In this document: positions 29,141 to 36,757 of the stretch, in pieces | Position numbering within the stretch: position 1 is the first letter of the stretch | Layout of the letters: each line of letters opens with the position of its first letter | Source: an uncultured Bacteroides sp. | GTDB taxonomy: Bacteria > Bacteroidota > Bacteroidia > Bacteroidales > Bacteroidaceae | Assembly: GCF_963676325.1 (NCBI RefSeq) | Contig: NZ_OY781099.1 | Coordinates: 1,984,001 to 2,048,000 of the forward strand | Length of the DNA: 64,000 nucleotides | Direction of reading: 5' to 3' | The notes under the pieces: generated by a model | What the model was told of the DNA's origin: nothing | Seen by the model: the letters and a program-made list of their open reading frames with translations, nothing else | Databases searched by the model: none | Program-made: the position numbers and the translations under genes

Positions 29141-29190
29141 TTTTTTCTGTATATGAAGTTACTAAATATCTACAATTAAACGATGATTAT

Positions 29191-30315
29191 ATGGAAGAGA
29201 AATTAGTTACATTAGCAATACTTACGTATGCTAAAGCTCAGATTTTAAAGAGTGTATTAGAAAAAGAAGGTATAAAATCTTACATTCAAAATGTAGATCT
29301 TATAAAGCCGGCTGTATCTTCAGGAGTTCGCTTAAGAATTAAAGAGAGCGATTTACCTCATGCTTTGAAAATTACAGAAAGTAACTTGTGGCTTTCTGAA
29401 GATATAATAGGGGAGAAGCCTCACGAAAAAGAACAAGGCAATAAGGTCCTGATTCCTGTCGATTTTTCTGATTATTCAATGCGTGCATGTGAATTTGGTT
29501 TTAGTTTTGCAAAAACGTTTAATACTGAGGTAGTTCTGCTGCATGTTTATTTTACTCCCAGATATATGCCATCAATACCTTATAATGATGTTTTTAACTA
29601 TCAGGGGCCCGATGAAGAATCAATTAAGACCATCATTAAGAAAGTTAATGAGGACTTAAACAATTTATCAGAAAAGATAAAAAGTAAAATTAGTTCAGGT
29701 GAATTCCCGAATGTTAAATTTACATGCATACTGAAAGAAGGAGTTCCAGAAGAGGAAATTCTAAAATATGCAAAGAATAATTCTCCTGGTATAATTGTAA
29801 TGGGAACTCGGGGTAAAAATAAAAAAGATGCTGATATTATAGGAAGTGTAACAGCTGAAGTTATTGACAGAAGCCGGGCTATCGTTTTTGTCGTTCCTGA
29901 AAATACTCCATTTAGGATCTTTAATGAAGTTAAGAAACTTGCATTTATAACAAATTTTGATCAAAGAGATTTAATTGCATTTGATGCATTAGTTAAGAAA
30001 ATGAGTATATTTAAATTTTCTGTAACAATCATTCATCTTGCTACACTCAAAGATACTTGGAATGAAATTAAATTGGCTGGTATAAAAGAATACTTCCAAA
30101 AACAGTATCCTGATATCCAGATTCTCTATGAAATAGTAATGGATGATAATTTAGGACAAAATCTTGATTCCTTTATTCAAAAAAATAATATTGATGTAAT
30201 TACCATTACATCGTACAAAAGAAATATGTTTGCTCGTTTATTTAATCCTAGTATTGCAATGAAGATGATTTTCCATACTGATACTCCTTTACTAGTTATA
30301 AGTGATAAAATATAA
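29191..30315 (+). CDS. DUF2007-like plus tandem universal stress (Usp) protein
   Basis: A 374-residue protein. Residues about 4-65 resemble the small DUF2007-like signal domain (LAILTYAKAQILKSVLEKEGIKSYI). Residues about 85-235 are a Usp domain with the ATP-binding-type motif VMGTRGKNKKDADIIGSVTAEVI. Residues about 245-372 are a second, weaker Usp domain. A cytoplasmic stress role is presumed from the family. The stop codon is only 11 bp from the left dif-like site of the prophage, so its native terminator must now lie beyond the insertion. Confidence 0.85.
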   Translation: MEEKLVTLAILTYAKAQILKSVLEKEGIKSYIQNVDLIKPAVSSGVRLRIKESDLPHALKITESNLWLSEDIIGEKPHEKEQGNKVLIPVDFSDYSMRACEFGFSFAKTFNTEVVLLHVYFTPRYMPSIPYNDVFNYQGPDEESIKTIIKKVNEDLNNLSEKIKSKISSGEFPNVKFTCILKEGVPEEEILKYAKNNSPGIIVMGTRGKNKKDADIIGSVTAEVIDRSRAIVFVVPENTPFRIFNEVKKLAFITNFDQRDLIAFDALVKKMSIFKFSVTIIHLATLKDTWNEIKLAGIKEYFQKQYPDIQILYEIVMDDNLGQNLDSFIQKNNIDVITITSYKRNMFARLFNPSIAMKMIFHTDTPLLVISDKI

Positions 30316-30326
30316 TCTAACGATAT

Positions 30327-30354
30327 TAGTTTAATAATTATGATTATATTAAAA
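30327..30354. repeat. Left dif-like XerC/XerD site (attL)
   Basis: It reads as an 11-6-11 Xer site: arm TAGTTTAATAA, centre TTATGA, arm TTATATTAAAA. The arms end in ATAA and begin with TTAT, as in E. coli dif, and are partly palindromic to each other. The 19-bp core 30329-30347 is identical to 37511-37529. Confidence 0.8.
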
Positions 30355-30418
30355 CAAAAAAAACATTCTCTCTAAAAGGTGTAATTTAATGTTAATTAAC
30401 CAAAGAGGGAATGTTTTA
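30353..30418. terminator. Bidirectional terminator at the prophage left end
   Basis: A 12-bp stem, 30362-30373 with 30404-30415, includes one G-U pair. A T-rich tail follows on the plus strand and eight T on the minus strand. It can end both the prophage operon and the usp transcript. The long loop is AT-rich and contains TTAATGTTAATTAA. Confidence 0.75.
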
Positions 30419-30486
30419 TTTATACTCAATTGAAATTATATTCTTTATAATACTGTATTCAAGTGATTTAAATAGATTCTTGTTAG

Positions 30487-30510
30487 AACGATTTTAATCT
30501 ATAAATCGTT
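30487..30510. repeat. Small hairpin after the last prophage gene
   Basis: AACGATTT at 30487-30494 and AAATCGTT at 30503-30510 form an 8-bp stem with an 8-nt loop. It lies in the only sizeable non-coding part of the element, about 190 bp in the circular form. A role in replication or packaging is possible but unproven. Confidence 0.5.
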
Positions 30511-30521
30511 ATGAATTAGTA

Positions 30522-30938
30522 TTATATCACATTAATTTCAAAATACATTGCTTTTACGTCAAAAATAAAAGCGGGCGCTTTATCTTCAGGTGAGAACTCA
30601 TAATATAGAGATGTAAAAAATGATAAATCTAATGTTACAAGTTCACTTATTGGAACCTCATAATCTTTTATAACTCTTTCGCCATAATATTCAGGAATTA
30701 TATTTTCAGAAATCCACATATGGCAAGAAGATACGACATTAAAAGATACACTTTCACAATAATATAAAGTATTGTCTTTTAATGGTAAAAGATAACCATA
30801 AATATTATTATTATTAGGACCATCTGTTTGTACTCTATCAGATATTAGCTTTTTTCTAATTACAAGGCGGGATTTATCACATTTAAGCTTATAGGATGCA
30901 AATTCCAAAATATCATCCATTGTTATAATATATTTCAT
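30522..30938 (-). CDS. Prophage protein, paralogue B of tandem pair
   Basis: A 138-residue protein with the same length and pattern as its upstream neighbour: CDKSRLVIRKKLISD near residue 20, LPLKDNTLYYCESVSFNV near 52, LDLSFFTSLYYEFSPEDKAPAFIF near 102, and a final FEIN-V. The central regions differ much more than the ends. Its position at the 3' end of a small-phage structural operon and its beta-rich appearance suggest a capsomer, vertex or host-recognition protein, but this is inference. No signal peptide. Confidence 0.75.
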   Translation of the reverse strand: MKYIITMDDILEFASYKLKCDKSRLVIRKKLISDRVQTDGPNNNNIYGYLLPLKDNTLYYCESVSFNVVSSCHMWISENIIPEYYGERVIKDYEVPISELVTLDLSFFTSLYYEFSPEDKAPAFIFDVKAMYFEINVI

Positions 30939-30951
30939 TTCTTTTAATGAA

Positions 30952-31368
30952 TTATACTAGATTTATTTCAAAAACTACGCCACTTACATAATAAATAAAA
31001 TCAGCTAATGTGTCGGTAGGTGCGAACTCAGCATAGAAACCTGTACAAAAACTCAAATCGGGTTTAATTACTGCCACATCTGTAGTTAATACATGCAGAA
31101 TCTCTCTTTCTTCACCTTGTTGGCGCATAATATTACTAGATAACCAACAACCAGTTGCGCCTTGTGCGTTTAATGATAATTCAGTTACAAAATAAACTGT
31201 ATTACTTTTATATGGTAATATTTGGTCTGAAATTGTATCGCCAATTGGTCCGCGTGTTATCATTTTTTCAGAAAGAACTTTTTTCCTGATAACAATACGT
31301 GATTTATCACAGCGCAGGAAATAAGAAGCAAGTTCTTTTATATCTGATAGACTTAAATTATATGTCAT
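30952..31368 (-). CDS. Prophage protein, paralogue A of tandem pair
   Basis: A 138-residue protein sharing CDKSRIVIRKKVLS, LPYKSNTVYFVTELSLNA, PDLSFCTGFYAEFAPTDTLADFIYYV and the final VFEINLV with the downstream gene. The two clearly come from a duplication followed by divergence in the middle. It starts with ATG and overlaps the preceding gene by 11 bp. Probably a virion surface protein (inference). Confidence 0.75.
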   Translation of the reverse strand: MTYNLSLSDIKELASYFLRCDKSRIVIRKKVLSEKMITRGPIGDTISDQILPYKSNTVYFVTELSLNAQGATGCWLSSNIMRQQGEEREILHVLTTDVAVIKPDLSFCTGFYAEFAPTDTLADFIYYVSGVVFEINLV

Positions 31369-31564
31369 TTATTTTTTCAGTTTTATTTTTTTTTACATAC
31401 TTTTCTACTCTCTGAGAAATCAAGCGGGAAGCTACAGCGCATAAAAGATAAACAATAATATCTTTTATACTCGTAACAAAATCAGCCTTTAAAACGTCCT
31501 GCAAACACGTTATAATAGAAACATTGCATAATATTTCTATCATAAGGAAATTTAACCTAAACAT
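31358..31564 (-). CDS. Small prophage membrane protein
   Basis: A 68-residue protein with hydrophobic stretches near residues 5-22 and 36-50 and a basic C-terminus (RVEKYVKKNKTEK). Its ATG shares one base with the stop of the gene before it (TAATG) and its end overlaps the next gene. A holin or an internal-membrane component is possible; neither can be shown from sequence. Confidence 0.65.
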   Translation of the reverse strand: MFRLNFLMIEILCNVSIITCLQDVLKADFVTSIKDIIVYLLCAVASRLISQRVEKYVKKNKTEKINDI

Positions 31565-32013
31565 TATACTTTTACCCCTATTTTACTATAGAGTGCCGCC
31601 CATTGGCTAAATCGGGAATCGCTTAACTCTAATTTTAACCAACCCAATAAACTTTTATTAGTTCCTGAGCCCCACATGGGTGCGCCAAATGTGCCGTAAC
31701 CCCTTTGCCCGAAGTCATTATAAACCGCAGCAGCTAGGCGAATATTTCCCACTATATCACCGAAAACGGTATCTATAGTATCATCATCCGTGCCGCAATT
31801 TTCCATTGCGTTGTAAAGCTGTTCGGCTAATTGCCTGGATAGGTTTCTATCTACTTTATCCAAAGCCGCTTCATCAATGGTTACGGTTGTATTCACATCT
31901 TTGGTGACCTTTGGGATAAGCCATTTTAACCCGATAAAGAAAAAGACTGCCGAAACCATTGTAATTAATAGCTTCTGAAAATCTATATCATCTGTAATTT
32001 CATTTTTTGCCAT
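31564..32013 (-). CDS. Prophage protein with membrane helix and annexin-like motif
   Basis: A 149-residue protein. A membrane helix lies near residues 14-34 (LLITMVSAVFFFIGLKWLIP). Residues about 62-86 (LAEQLYNAMENCGTDDDTIDTVF) resemble one annexin repeat, including the GTDxDTI turn. The C-terminal part is unclassified and aromatic-rich. It is likely a virion or membrane-associated protein. The annexin likeness is by eye only. Confidence 0.7.
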   Translation of the reverse strand: MAKNEITDDIDFQKLLITMVSAVFFFIGLKWLIPKVTKDVNTTVTIDEAALDKVDRNLSRQLAEQLYNAMENCGTDDDTIDTVFGDIVGNIRLAAAVYNDFGQRGYGTFGAPMWGSGTNKSLLGWLKLELSDSRFSQWAALYSKIGVKV

Positions 32014-32053
32014 AAGATTAATTTATTAAGGGAGGAATTAACCCCCCTTTAAT

Positions 32054-32458
32054 TTATTTTACTGTAACCAAATCCCATGCGGCTTGCAATTCCGCTTCTG
32101 TTGGTTTGTATGCGCTCTCTACTACAGACATTGCGGAAATAATCTTTTTGTAATTCGTAAAATTAAAGTTATTCTTTACATCAGGACTAAAGCCTGAAGC
32201 CTTGCAAACAGTAGATATATAGGCAGCCGTATTATTTTCCGCAGGTGGAGCCCATTTATTAATGATTTCCCGAATTGTATCTTTACCTGCTACATGATAA
32301 GTTTGCATATTTACAAATGCAGCCCGATAACCGTAAACTCTTGATTTGAATGTACAAAAACCTTTGTTTTCACCCGTCAACCCTTGCCACTGATTCCCAC
32401 TATTATAGCGAATGTTTAAAGGGTTGTTGTTCCTCATTCCTAATGTACCCGAGTTCAT
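32054..32458 (-). CDS. Virion lysozyme-like / structural protein P5-like
   Basis: A 134-residue protein with the pattern RNNNPLNIRY near residue 9, GFCTFKSRVYGYRAAFVNMQTY near 32, IREIINKWAPP near 62, and ENNTAAYISTVCKASG near 73. This pattern belongs to a small phage and bacterial family usually annotated as virion structural protein P5 or a lytic enzyme. It probably opens peptidoglycan during entry or exit. No signal peptide. It sits among membrane-protein genes, as in membrane-containing phages. Confidence 0.75.
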   Translation of the reverse strand: MNSGTLGMRNNNPLNIRYNSGNQWQGLTGENKGFCTFKSRVYGYRAAFVNMQTYHVAGKDTIREIINKWAPPAENNTAAYISTVCKASGFSPDVKNNFNFTNYKKIISAMSVVESAYKPTEAELQAAWDLVTVK

Positions 32459-32465
32459 ACCGTTA

Positions 32466-32567
32466 CTATTTAAAAAAAAAAGTCTTCAGTTGTGACCAAT
32501 ATTTATATAAAATAATGACCAGACCCGCAGCGATAATGTACCATTTGTACTTCAAAATTGATTGCAT
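32466..32567 (-). CDS. Tiny prophage membrane protein (33 aa)
   Basis: A 33-residue frame that starts with ATG after an A-rich leader. It is mostly one hydrophobic helix (WYIIAAGLVIILYKYW) flanked by lysines. It fills the gap between two other prophage genes, with 7 bp to the lysozyme-like gene. It is short enough to be missed by automatic calling; reality is inferred from position and composition. Confidence 0.6.
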   Translation of the reverse strand: MQSILKYKWYIIAAGLVIILYKYWSQLKTFFFK

Positions 32568-32585
32568 ATTTATTATTTTTAATTG

Positions 32586-32819
32586 TTAAAAAAATGTTGT
32601 TTTTTTACCGTTGTAAACGTCGGAAAGTGATTTCCATTGCGTATTCACTTCGGTTGTTACCAAGTCCGCAGCCGTATTTGCTACGCCCTCAGTAAGTGCT
32701 TTAGTTATGTTTGCATTTACTTGATTCTTATTCTTAATATACCAATATACGGCATAGAATAAAGCAATTAAGCCCGCATAACTAATCACTCTTAAAGGTG
32801 TGAATAAATTACTTTTCAT
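32586..32819 (-). CDS. Small prophage membrane protein (77 aa)
   Basis: A 77-residue protein with a membrane helix near residues 11-28 (VISYAGLIALFYAVYWYI) and a polar C-terminal part. Its ATG overlaps the preceding 46-aa gene by 11 bp. It is a candidate component of the internal virion membrane. Confidence 0.7.
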   Translation of the reverse strand: MKSNLFTPLRVISYAGLIALFYAVYWYIKNKNQVNANITKALTEGVANTAADLVTTEVNTQWKSLSDVYNGKKTTFF

Positions 32820-32949
32820 CTCGTTTCGGGTTAATTTCCTTGTTTAACTCACTTGTAAAAGTATCAAAACCAGCCAAAGCCGCTTTAGCGATTTTAATAA
32901 TGTAATCGAATTTCTGTACAAATTCAACTAGATTTTTTATCTTGTTCAT
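32809..32949 (-). CDS. Small prophage protein (46 aa)
   Basis: A 46-residue frame (MNKIKNLVEFVQKFDYII..., ending NPKRDEK) with an ATG, an A-rich leader and an amphipathic helix. It exactly fills the space between two other prophage genes and overlaps the next by 11 bp. No function recognised. Confidence 0.6.
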   Translation of the reverse strand: MNKIKNLVEFVQKFDYIIKIAKAALAGFDTFTSELNKEINPKRDEK

Positions 32950-32954
32950 TACTT

Positions 32955-33416
32955 TTACTTCTTAATGTGAGTACCACAATAACCGCCACGACCGCCTTTG
33001 GTAGCGATAATATTAAAGTCTTTAATGTACAAGCGTGAGCCCTGAGCATCAAACAAAGCAGATGTTTTACTTTCTTGCATAGTTGTTTTATTCGTCATAG
33101 TAACAAAGTAGTTTAACCATACTTTACCCGATTTGCTTGTAATTTCTTTAGTTCCTTTGTACGGACGAGCGTATACGCTGAACAATTGGCGAGCCTTTAC
33201 AAACCATGCGCTCACTACTATTGTACCATCTTCACAACGTTTAAAAGTTGCACCGCTTTTCTTCTTTGCAGGTCCACGGTTATTTGCGTTGTAACTATTC
33301 TGATAGCCGTTATCTCTCATTTGTCCGTTGTTGTAATTCGGACGACGTTGGTAATTATTACCGAACCCACGATTAAACCCGCCTTGATTGTAACTGTAAT
33401 TATTTTGATAAGCCAT
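32955..33416 (-). CDS. Prophage protein with Asn/Gly/Tyr/Arg-rich N-terminus
   Basis: A 153-residue protein. Residues 1-50 are low complexity (NNYSYNQGGFNRGFGNNYQRRP-type, basic). Residues 55-153 are beta-rich (GTIVVSAWFVKARQLFSVYARP; KVWLNYFVTMTN; RLYIKDFNIIATKGG), ending in a Gly-rich, His/Lys tail. The basic disordered arm plus a compact beta domain would suit a single-stranded-DNA-binding or capsid-associated protein. This is inference; no family is recognised. Confidence 0.7.
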   Translation of the reverse strand: MAYQNNYSYNQGGFNRGFGNNYQRRPNYNNGQMRDNGYQNSYNANNRGPAKKKSGATFKRCEDGTIVVSAWFVKARQLFSVYARPYKGTKEITSKSGKVWLNYFVTMTNKTTMQESKTSALFDAQGSRLYIKDFNIIATKGGRGGYCGTHIKK

Positions 33417-33417
33417 T

Positions 33418-33891
33418 TTAATATCTCCTTCTTTTTTTACCTTTGTTGAAATAAACGATTAAACCAATAACCAAAGCAGCCAAAGCAGAACCCCACACAA
33501 TCGGCTTTTTTACCCACTGAGTAATTTTTGTTACTGTGTCGATATTTGTTACTGCTGTACTATCATCTATAGTTGCGCCCGTAGTGGTCGCAAGTGCTTT
33601 TGTCAAAGCCTGAGTAGTTGCCTGAGCTTTAACCACATTTGGTTCAAATTTTGCCACTGTTTCCTCTACTTTCTGAACGTTTACACTCCCTGAGTCAACC
33701 ACTGCCGCTTGCATCTCAACCACTTTTGCGTCAGGAATTGCCATATCGACAATACTTCCAATACTGCTAATAATTGGAATGCCCGAAGCACCCGCAACCT
33801 TCGCAACTCCATTAGCTACTTTTCCCACGGTTTTTACTACACCTTTGGCAGCTTTACCGATTCCTTTTACAATACCTCCTAAAAATGACAT
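33418..33891 (-). CDS. Prophage membrane protein with Gly/Ala/Val/Lys repeat N-terminus
   Basis: A 157-residue protein. Residues 1-40 are an amphipathic repeat of GKAAKG/GKVANG type. The middle is Ala/Thr/Val-rich, and a membrane helix lies near 131-148 (VWGSALAALVIGLIVYF) followed by the basic tail NKGKKRRRY. The combination resembles minor membrane proteins of tailless phages that help deliver DNA. It directly follows the 62-aa gene after the capsid candidate. Confidence 0.7.
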   Translation of the reverse strand: MSFLGGIVKGIGKAAKGVVKTVGKVANGVAKVAGASGIPIISSIGSIVDMAIPDAKVVEMQAAVVDSGSVNVQKVEETVAKFEPNVVKAQATTQALTKALATTTGATIDDSTAVTNIDTVTKITQWVKKPIVWGSALAALVIGLIVYFNKGKKRRRY

Positions 33892-33892
33892 A

Positions 33893-34081
33893 TTATTTTT
33901 GTTTTTTGTTAGACTTCTTTTTTCTACTCTCTTGGTCGGGTATCAATTCATCCACTACCTGACCAACACCGCTAATAATGGGATTCGGTAGCTTTTCGGC
34001 TACTTTCCCCCCAATATTTAACACGGATGTTACTATTTTCCAAAACTTGTTCACGTTGTTATTTTGAGGCTGTATCGGCAC
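33893..34081 (-). CDS. Small prophage protein (62 aa)
   Basis: A 62-residue protein with an amphipathic N-terminal half (FWKIVTSVLNIGGKVAEKL), PNPIISGVGQVVDELIPD, and a very basic C-terminus (RKKKSNKKQK). The PIISxxGxxVDxxIPD segment is also present in the next gene (IPIISSIGSIVDMAIPD), so the two may share an ancestor. The start is GTG at 34081, overlapping the capsid gene by 23 bp. A second GTG at 34054, just after that stop, would give 53 residues. Confidence 0.65.
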   Translation of the reverse strand: MPIQPQNNNVNKFWKIVTSVLNIGGKVAEKLPNPIISGVGQVVDELIPDQESRKKKSNKKQK

Positions 34082-34883
34082 TCATATCTAACATAAAGAA
34101 CTCATACGAGGATGCGCCCGAAGCTCTTTTAACATTGATTGTATCGACTCCCTCCACATCAACGTCCACGATGTTTACAAATCCGTTTGTCACCGATGTT
34201 GAAGCTACCCCCAAATCGTTTAACACATCTACGCAACATACATCATTTTTCATGCGTTGCATCATACACAACTCAGGAAACATGTAAACGGGTGCGTAGC
34301 CGCCTCTAGCATAATACAATTGTACTTCTGAAAGAGTGTTATCGTTCGGGAGAATTAAGTCTTCGTTATCTCCTACAGTGAAAGACTTTTGCAATTCACC
34401 CGCAGCCATATAGAACTTGCGATATTTCATTGCAAAATCGTTGTCAATCTTATGATTTTCCAAACCGTACACATCCATTGTTGCGGTATAACTGCCTGAT
34501 GTTGGAGTAGGTTTCTGTAAATCCAAGATATCTATCTCCATATAACGGTCATTTGAAAGCCCAACAGACATAGAAGGGTGTAACATAATGCAATATTCGC
34601 CCTTTAAATCTACCGCAGTAGGTAGAACAGCTCCGGAAACTGTTGTTGTTCCTATTTTCTTAACAAAGAAACCCTCATTTCTCGATGCAATTTCAGCAAG
34701 CTTAAGAACCGAAATATTAGGAATAATTTCCTCAGTCTTGCCGGTGGTTGTGTTGATAATACGAGCGCGGATATTTGCCGTATCCATTTTGTAATTGACT
34801 ACAGATAAATAAATGTACTGTACTGGCTTAAAGATTTTAATAGATTCCTGCTTTAGTGAATCACTGAAAGAAATAATTTTCAT
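34059..34883 (-). CDS. Candidate major capsid protein (double jelly-roll)
   Basis: A 274-residue, beta-rich protein without membrane segments. It is the first gene after an internal terminator and the largest in the structural half of the element. Length and composition fit PM2/FLiP-type double jelly-roll capsid proteins of about 270-320 residues. Strand-like segments alternate with Gly/Thr/Asn loops (IYLSVVNYK, IRARIINTTTGK, YCIMLHPSMSVGL, GSYTATMDVYGLEN, VQLYYARGG, FVNIVDVDVEG). Identification is by position and pattern, not by a diagnostic motif. Confidence 0.6.
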   Translation of the reverse strand: MKIISFSDSLKQESIKIFKPVQYIYLSVVNYKMDTANIRARIINTTTGKTEEIIPNISVLKLAEIASRNEGFFVKKIGTTTVSGAVLPTAVDLKGEYCIMLHPSMSVGLSNDRYMEIDILDLQKPTPTSGSYTATMDVYGLENHKIDNDFAMKYRKFYMAAGELQKSFTVGDNEDLILPNDNTLSEVQLYYARGGYAPVYMFPELCMMQRMKNDVCCVDVLNDLGVASTSVTNGFVNIVDVDVEGVDTINVKRASGASSYEFFMLDMSADTASK

Positions 34884-34943
34884 CTTTTTAATTTTTTTGA
34901 GTTTATAATTTTTTTATTACTCTGCAAAAATGAAACAAAAAAA

Positions 34944-34971
34944 AAGAGCGCATTCGCCAAAATGGCTCTTT
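34944..34971 (-). terminator. Internal prophage terminator between early and structural genes
   Basis: On the minus strand the stem pairs AAAGAGC with GCTCTTT, extended by CATT/AATG with one bulge, and a run of T follows. It separates the rep-side genes from the capsid gene. The weak -7-like CATTTTTG just downstream could restart transcription. Confidence 0.7.
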
Positions 34972-35014
34972 ATAGGGTTTTATTCTGTTTTATGTATGTA
35001 ATTATCTGTTTCTA

Positions 35015-35194
35015 TCAATAACTAAGCATTTTTTGTATGTTATCCGTTGTAATACCCTCATAACGTGCAACATCAAATATTGACACTTTTCTTTTTTGTA
35101 ACTTTAAAGCCGTTAATATTTCGTTCCTGATGTTGGTTGCGGTTGCGCTGCAACATTTATAAATAATAGAAAGTTCTTTTATAGTTAAGTACAT
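35015..35194 (-). CDS. Small prophage HTH-like protein (59 aa)
   Basis: A 59-residue frame starting with ATG after an AT-rich leader. The sequence MYLTIKELSIIYKCC opens like a small winged or HTH regulator, and SIFDVARYEGITTDNIQKML ends it with two helices. It is the last gene before the internal terminator. It could control the switch to structural genes or lysogeny; this is inference. Confidence 0.65.
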   Translation of the reverse strand: MYLTIKELSIIYKCCSATATNIRNEILTALKLQKRKVSIFDVARYEGITTDNIQKMLSY

Positions 35195-35229
35195 AATTAA
35201 TATTTTTAAGGTGTGTTATTCATAGTAAA

Positions 35230-35436
35230 TTATAAACGAGGCGGGATAAATTGACCATTTTTAAACTGTATCAAAAATTGTTTTGTCTGCTTATCATATA
35301 CATTTACAGCAGTCCAATGAGCCCCGAATGTTTTAGTAACATAACAAGATATACTATATAAGTTGTTACAATTACGATATTTAACGGGCTCACGGTCAGG
35401 GAAAAAGAATATTACATTATAAGTTACTTGGTTCAT
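35230..35436 (-). CDS. Small prophage protein (68 aa)
   Basis: A 68-residue soluble protein (VTYNVIFFFPDREPVKYRN; AVNVYDKQTKQFLIQF) with a short alpha/beta pattern. It overlaps the preceding gene by 4 bp, so the two are translationally coupled. No family recognised. Confidence 0.65.
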   Translation of the reverse strand: MNQVTYNVIFFFPDREPVKYRNCNNLYSISCYVTKTFGAHWTAVNVYDKQTKQFLIQFKNGQFIPPRL

Positions 35437-35642
35437 GATCTCATATTTCGGTTATACATAACACCATATTGTTCTAAAAAGCCAGGCAATTCTTTATTGA
35501 CTTGACGAACAGAAGGGATAAATATAACTGTATCGAAACCGTTTGTCATTGCTATGCGTGTTGCGCCACTTTTATATATTATACATGTAACAACATTATA
35601 GCCCGATTCTAAGGCAATTGATATTGAATAAGGTCTTTGCAT
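35433..35642 (-). CDS. Small prophage protein (69 aa)
   Basis: A 69-residue soluble protein (SISIALESGYNVVTCIIYKSGATRIAM; RQVNKELPGFLEQYGVMYN). Begins with ATG 19 bp after rep. No family recognised. Confidence 0.65.
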   Translation of the reverse strand: MQRPYSISIALESGYNVVTCIIYKSGATRIAMTNGFDTVIFIPSVRQVNKELPGFLEQYGVMYNRNMRS

Positions 35643-35661
35643 TTTTTTTAAATTTAAGTTA

Positions 35662-36678
35662 TTAATTTTTTAAGGTGTTATCTGAAATGCCAATCGCAAT
35701 AATTTTACCGTATTTCTCGATTAAATCATAGATTTGTTGGTTCTCTTCGTGCATGGTTTTAAAAAATCTTTCAGGGCAAGACATGTATTTACCGTCAGGA
35801 GTAGCACCGAAGTATTCTATACTTGCGTATTCTGTTTCAATCACTAATGTAGTGCATAACTTTAATGCATTCTCAATATCTTTTGCCGTTACTTTATAAT
35901 CAATGTTTTTTGTAGACATTGGAACAGTAAAGCAATAGAATAGTGCAGATATATCACGGCTACAATGGTATGGTAGCACCTCGAATGTATCTTTGTTTTT
36001 GCTCACATACTTGGTTATATATGCGCCTAAAGCTTTGCTATTTCTTACTAGTTTAACGTCAACACCGTTATATTGCATTAATGTTAGTTTGTTTCTTTTC
36101 AGAATCCCCATGTTTTCAAGTATTTTTGCCATCATGTAATTTACTGTTCTGATATTCATAAAGTTATTAGTCAGCATATGAAAGTGAATTGTACCCGTTT
36201 GTGGCTGAAATTCGCATACTCTAATGAATGTTTTTAATCCCAATTTTGAAAGTCGTGTTCTCCATGTGTTGAACGCTTTTACGGCTTCATCTTGTTTCAT
36301 ATCTTTCGGAAAGGAGACAGAATAAAACGCAGTGAATTTCTTACTTTGCTTTAATCCGAAGAAAGCGCAGATTTTACCCCTTACTTTTTGTTTGTTCAGT
36401 TTGTAATCTCCTGATTTTAATGCACGCACTTTGTTCGGGTAGTATAATTCTGCCGTTCTTTCAGCTCCCAACACTTCAAGACATTCTATTTCGCCTTTAT
36501 CTTTGATTTGTTGCTTAACTTTTGATAGGTCTTTTTTGCTTATCATTTTTCCGCCTACATTCAACCCCCCTTGATCGGCAGCCACGACATTTTTGTAAAG
36601 GGAAGAGCCTTGCAAAAATTCGTCAGTATTCGAATTATGATAAACAACTCTATTTTTTTCGACTTTTATATTTTTCAT
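35662..36678 (-). CDS. HUH-type rolling-circle replication initiator (Rep)
   Basis: A 338-residue protein. Motif 1-like FTAFYSVSFP lies near residues 115-124, the HUH metal motif is HFH at 165-167 (TGTIHFHMLTNN), and the tyrosine motif is Y220-ITK-Y224 (LGAYITKYVSKN). The order and the YxxxY pair fit Rep proteins that nick and rejoin ssDNA phage or plasmid replicons. It would start rolling-circle replication of the circular form. The nick site is not identified. It is the best-supported functional call in the element. Confidence 0.88.
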   Translation of the reverse strand: MKNIKVEKNRVVYHNSNTDEFLQGSSLYKNVVAADQGGLNVGGKMISKKDLSKVKQQIKDKGEIECLEVLGAERTAELYYPNKVRALKSGDYKLNKQKVRGKICAFFGLKQSKKFTAFYSVSFPKDMKQDEAVKAFNTWRTRLSKLGLKTFIRVCEFQPQTGTIHFHMLTNNFMNIRTVNYMMAKILENMGILKRNKLTLMQYNGVDVKLVRNSKALGAYITKYVSKNKDTFEVLPYHCSRDISALFYCFTVPMSTKNIDYKVTAKDIENALKLCTTLVIETEYASIEYFGATPDGKYMSCPERFFKTMHEENQQIYDLIEKYGKIIAIGISDNTLKN

Positions 36679-36757
36679 AATAAGTTAATTTAGACCACTT
36701 TAAGATTAAAAGTTTGAAATATAAGGTAAATAATGAATCCATAAGAGAGGGGAGAGC

